Positions 63,547 to 64,000 of a DNA stretch of 64,000 bases are shown here, piece by piece. Source of the DNA: a virus. A program made the position numbers and the translations under genes. The DNA lies in the IMG/VR virus record IMGVR_UViG_3300034159_000051, positions 1-64,000 of that record; one strand, 5' to 3'. Position 1 is the first letter of the stretch. Each line of letters begins with the position of its first letter. Under the pieces are notes generated by a model that was given only the letters and a program-made list of their open reading frames with translations, was not told the origin of the DNA and did not search any database.

Positions 63547-64000
63547 TATACGCCGTAGGCGCGAACGCGCTCGACGACGTCTGCAAGCTCATTGTTAAAC
63601 CTATCTACTTCGTTTGACAAGAGCCGAATATAGGCCGATTCCCGGTAGGCCCTCACCTTGTAATGCATCGTCTTCGCGCTGGGCGGCTTGCGATAGTAGA
63701 CAAAGAGATCTGTCCATTCCCTTTCTGCGACCCAGAGCTGGCCCTGGACCTGGGCCTTGAATTTTGGCGGGAAATCGGCCTTGAGAATCATCTCGATAAT
63801 CAAGTCAGGCAGGCAGGTTTTGATCTCCAGCATGCCGGCGGCGGCGATCAGGGAATCGGGCGACGCGCCCTTCTCGCCATTCTTGATGAACCCGACCTGC
63901 ACCGGCTCAGAGTCAGTCAGGAAGGCGTAAAACTCGCGCGCCTCGGCCTCCAGGTCTTTTCCCCGCTGCATGTGACGGTTGGAGTAGCTCTCCATCGGCT
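63546..64000 (-). CDS. YqaJ / lambda-exonuclease-like recombinase (5' end outside window)
   Basis: The frame is open to the window edge; the visible ~151 residues lack the family N terminus, so the gene is partial. MQRGKDLEAEAREFYAF, then SPDSLI ... MLEIKTCLPD (the D and E-x-K of the PD-(D/E)XK site), then KFKAQVQGQLWVAEREWTDL and FVYYRKP are the usual order. These nucleases chew 5' ends of double-stranded DNA and work with an annealing protein. The 3' end meets motif 22. Confidence 0.85.
   Translation of the reverse strand, partial: PMESYSNRHMQRGKDLEAEAREFYAFLTDSEPVQVGFIKNGEKGASPDSLIAAAGMLEIKTCLPDLIIEMILKADFPPKFKAQVQGQLWVAEREWTDLFVYYRKPPSAKTMHYKVRAYRESAYIRLLSNEVDRFNNELADVVERVRAYGV

Noticed and set aside
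1-64000. tRNA genes or CRISPR arrays
   Set aside because: No cloverleaf-like sequences with CCA-proximal TTCGA-type arms and no regularly spaced direct repeats were seen; the hairpin units at 49551-50754 are intercistronic and not array-like.

Overview
The window is most of a temperate, contractile-tailed phage (or prophage) of an alphaproteobacterium. Three observations point to the host: an Omp25/Omp31-type barrel gene, whose family is typical of Rhizobiales and their relatives; a GC-rich composition; and no tRNA or host housekeeping genes. Myovirus morphology follows from a DUF3383-type tail sheath, a tail tube, a tail assembly chaperone with a slippery site, tape measures and a full baseplate set. 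A complete tyrosine recombinase marks the phage as temperate. Terminase, most of the portal and any repressor lie outside the window. All family names come from recognising sequence features by eye; no database search was run.

Layout. Positions 1-43220 are a rightward late region: end of a probable portal, minor head protein, DUF2213 protease carrying an acetyltransferase-like cargo domain, scaffold, cement protein, DUF2184 major capsid, then a long series of capsid decoration, fibre and beta-helix proteins (6945-19672) within which the DUF4054 head-tail adaptor sits. Neck proteins, sheath, tube, chaperone, two paralogous tape measures and baseplate genes follow (19768-34477). After a terminator come four tail fibre/tailspike genes (34552-39799), a lysis cassette with a chitosanase-like lysin fused to a holin-like domain (39826-42327), and the outer-membrane protein gene (42528-43220), which looks like a lysogenic-conversion gene.

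Positions 43304-64000 run leftward and converge on the late region at a terminator (43265-43305). This is the early/accessory region: about 55 small, tightly packed and often ATGA-overlapping genes. They include the integrase, an MT-A70 adenine methyltransferase with an HNH endonuclease, a Gp37/Gp68 (DUF5131) protein, several Cys-rich and membrane proteins and, at the right edge, a recombination module with a YqaJ/lambda-exonuclease-like nuclease cut by the window end.

The most striking system is a short directional motif, AAAGGGATCAGA and close variants, found just upstream of at least 22 leftward start codons and absent from the starts of rightward genes. It usually ends 0-6 nt before the start and its purine half could act as a ribosome binding site. 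In four copies it lies 11-15 nt away, mostly with a separate Shine-Dalgarno sequence in between, and in three it sits at the predicted transcription start of a good promoter. It resembles, by analogy only, the start-associated sequences of cluster K mycobacteriophages. Other notable features are a ~65-residue module found in five different late-region proteins, duplicated tape measure genes, a lysin-holin fusion with an internal start, and a baseplate spike ending in an S74 auto-cleaving chaperone.
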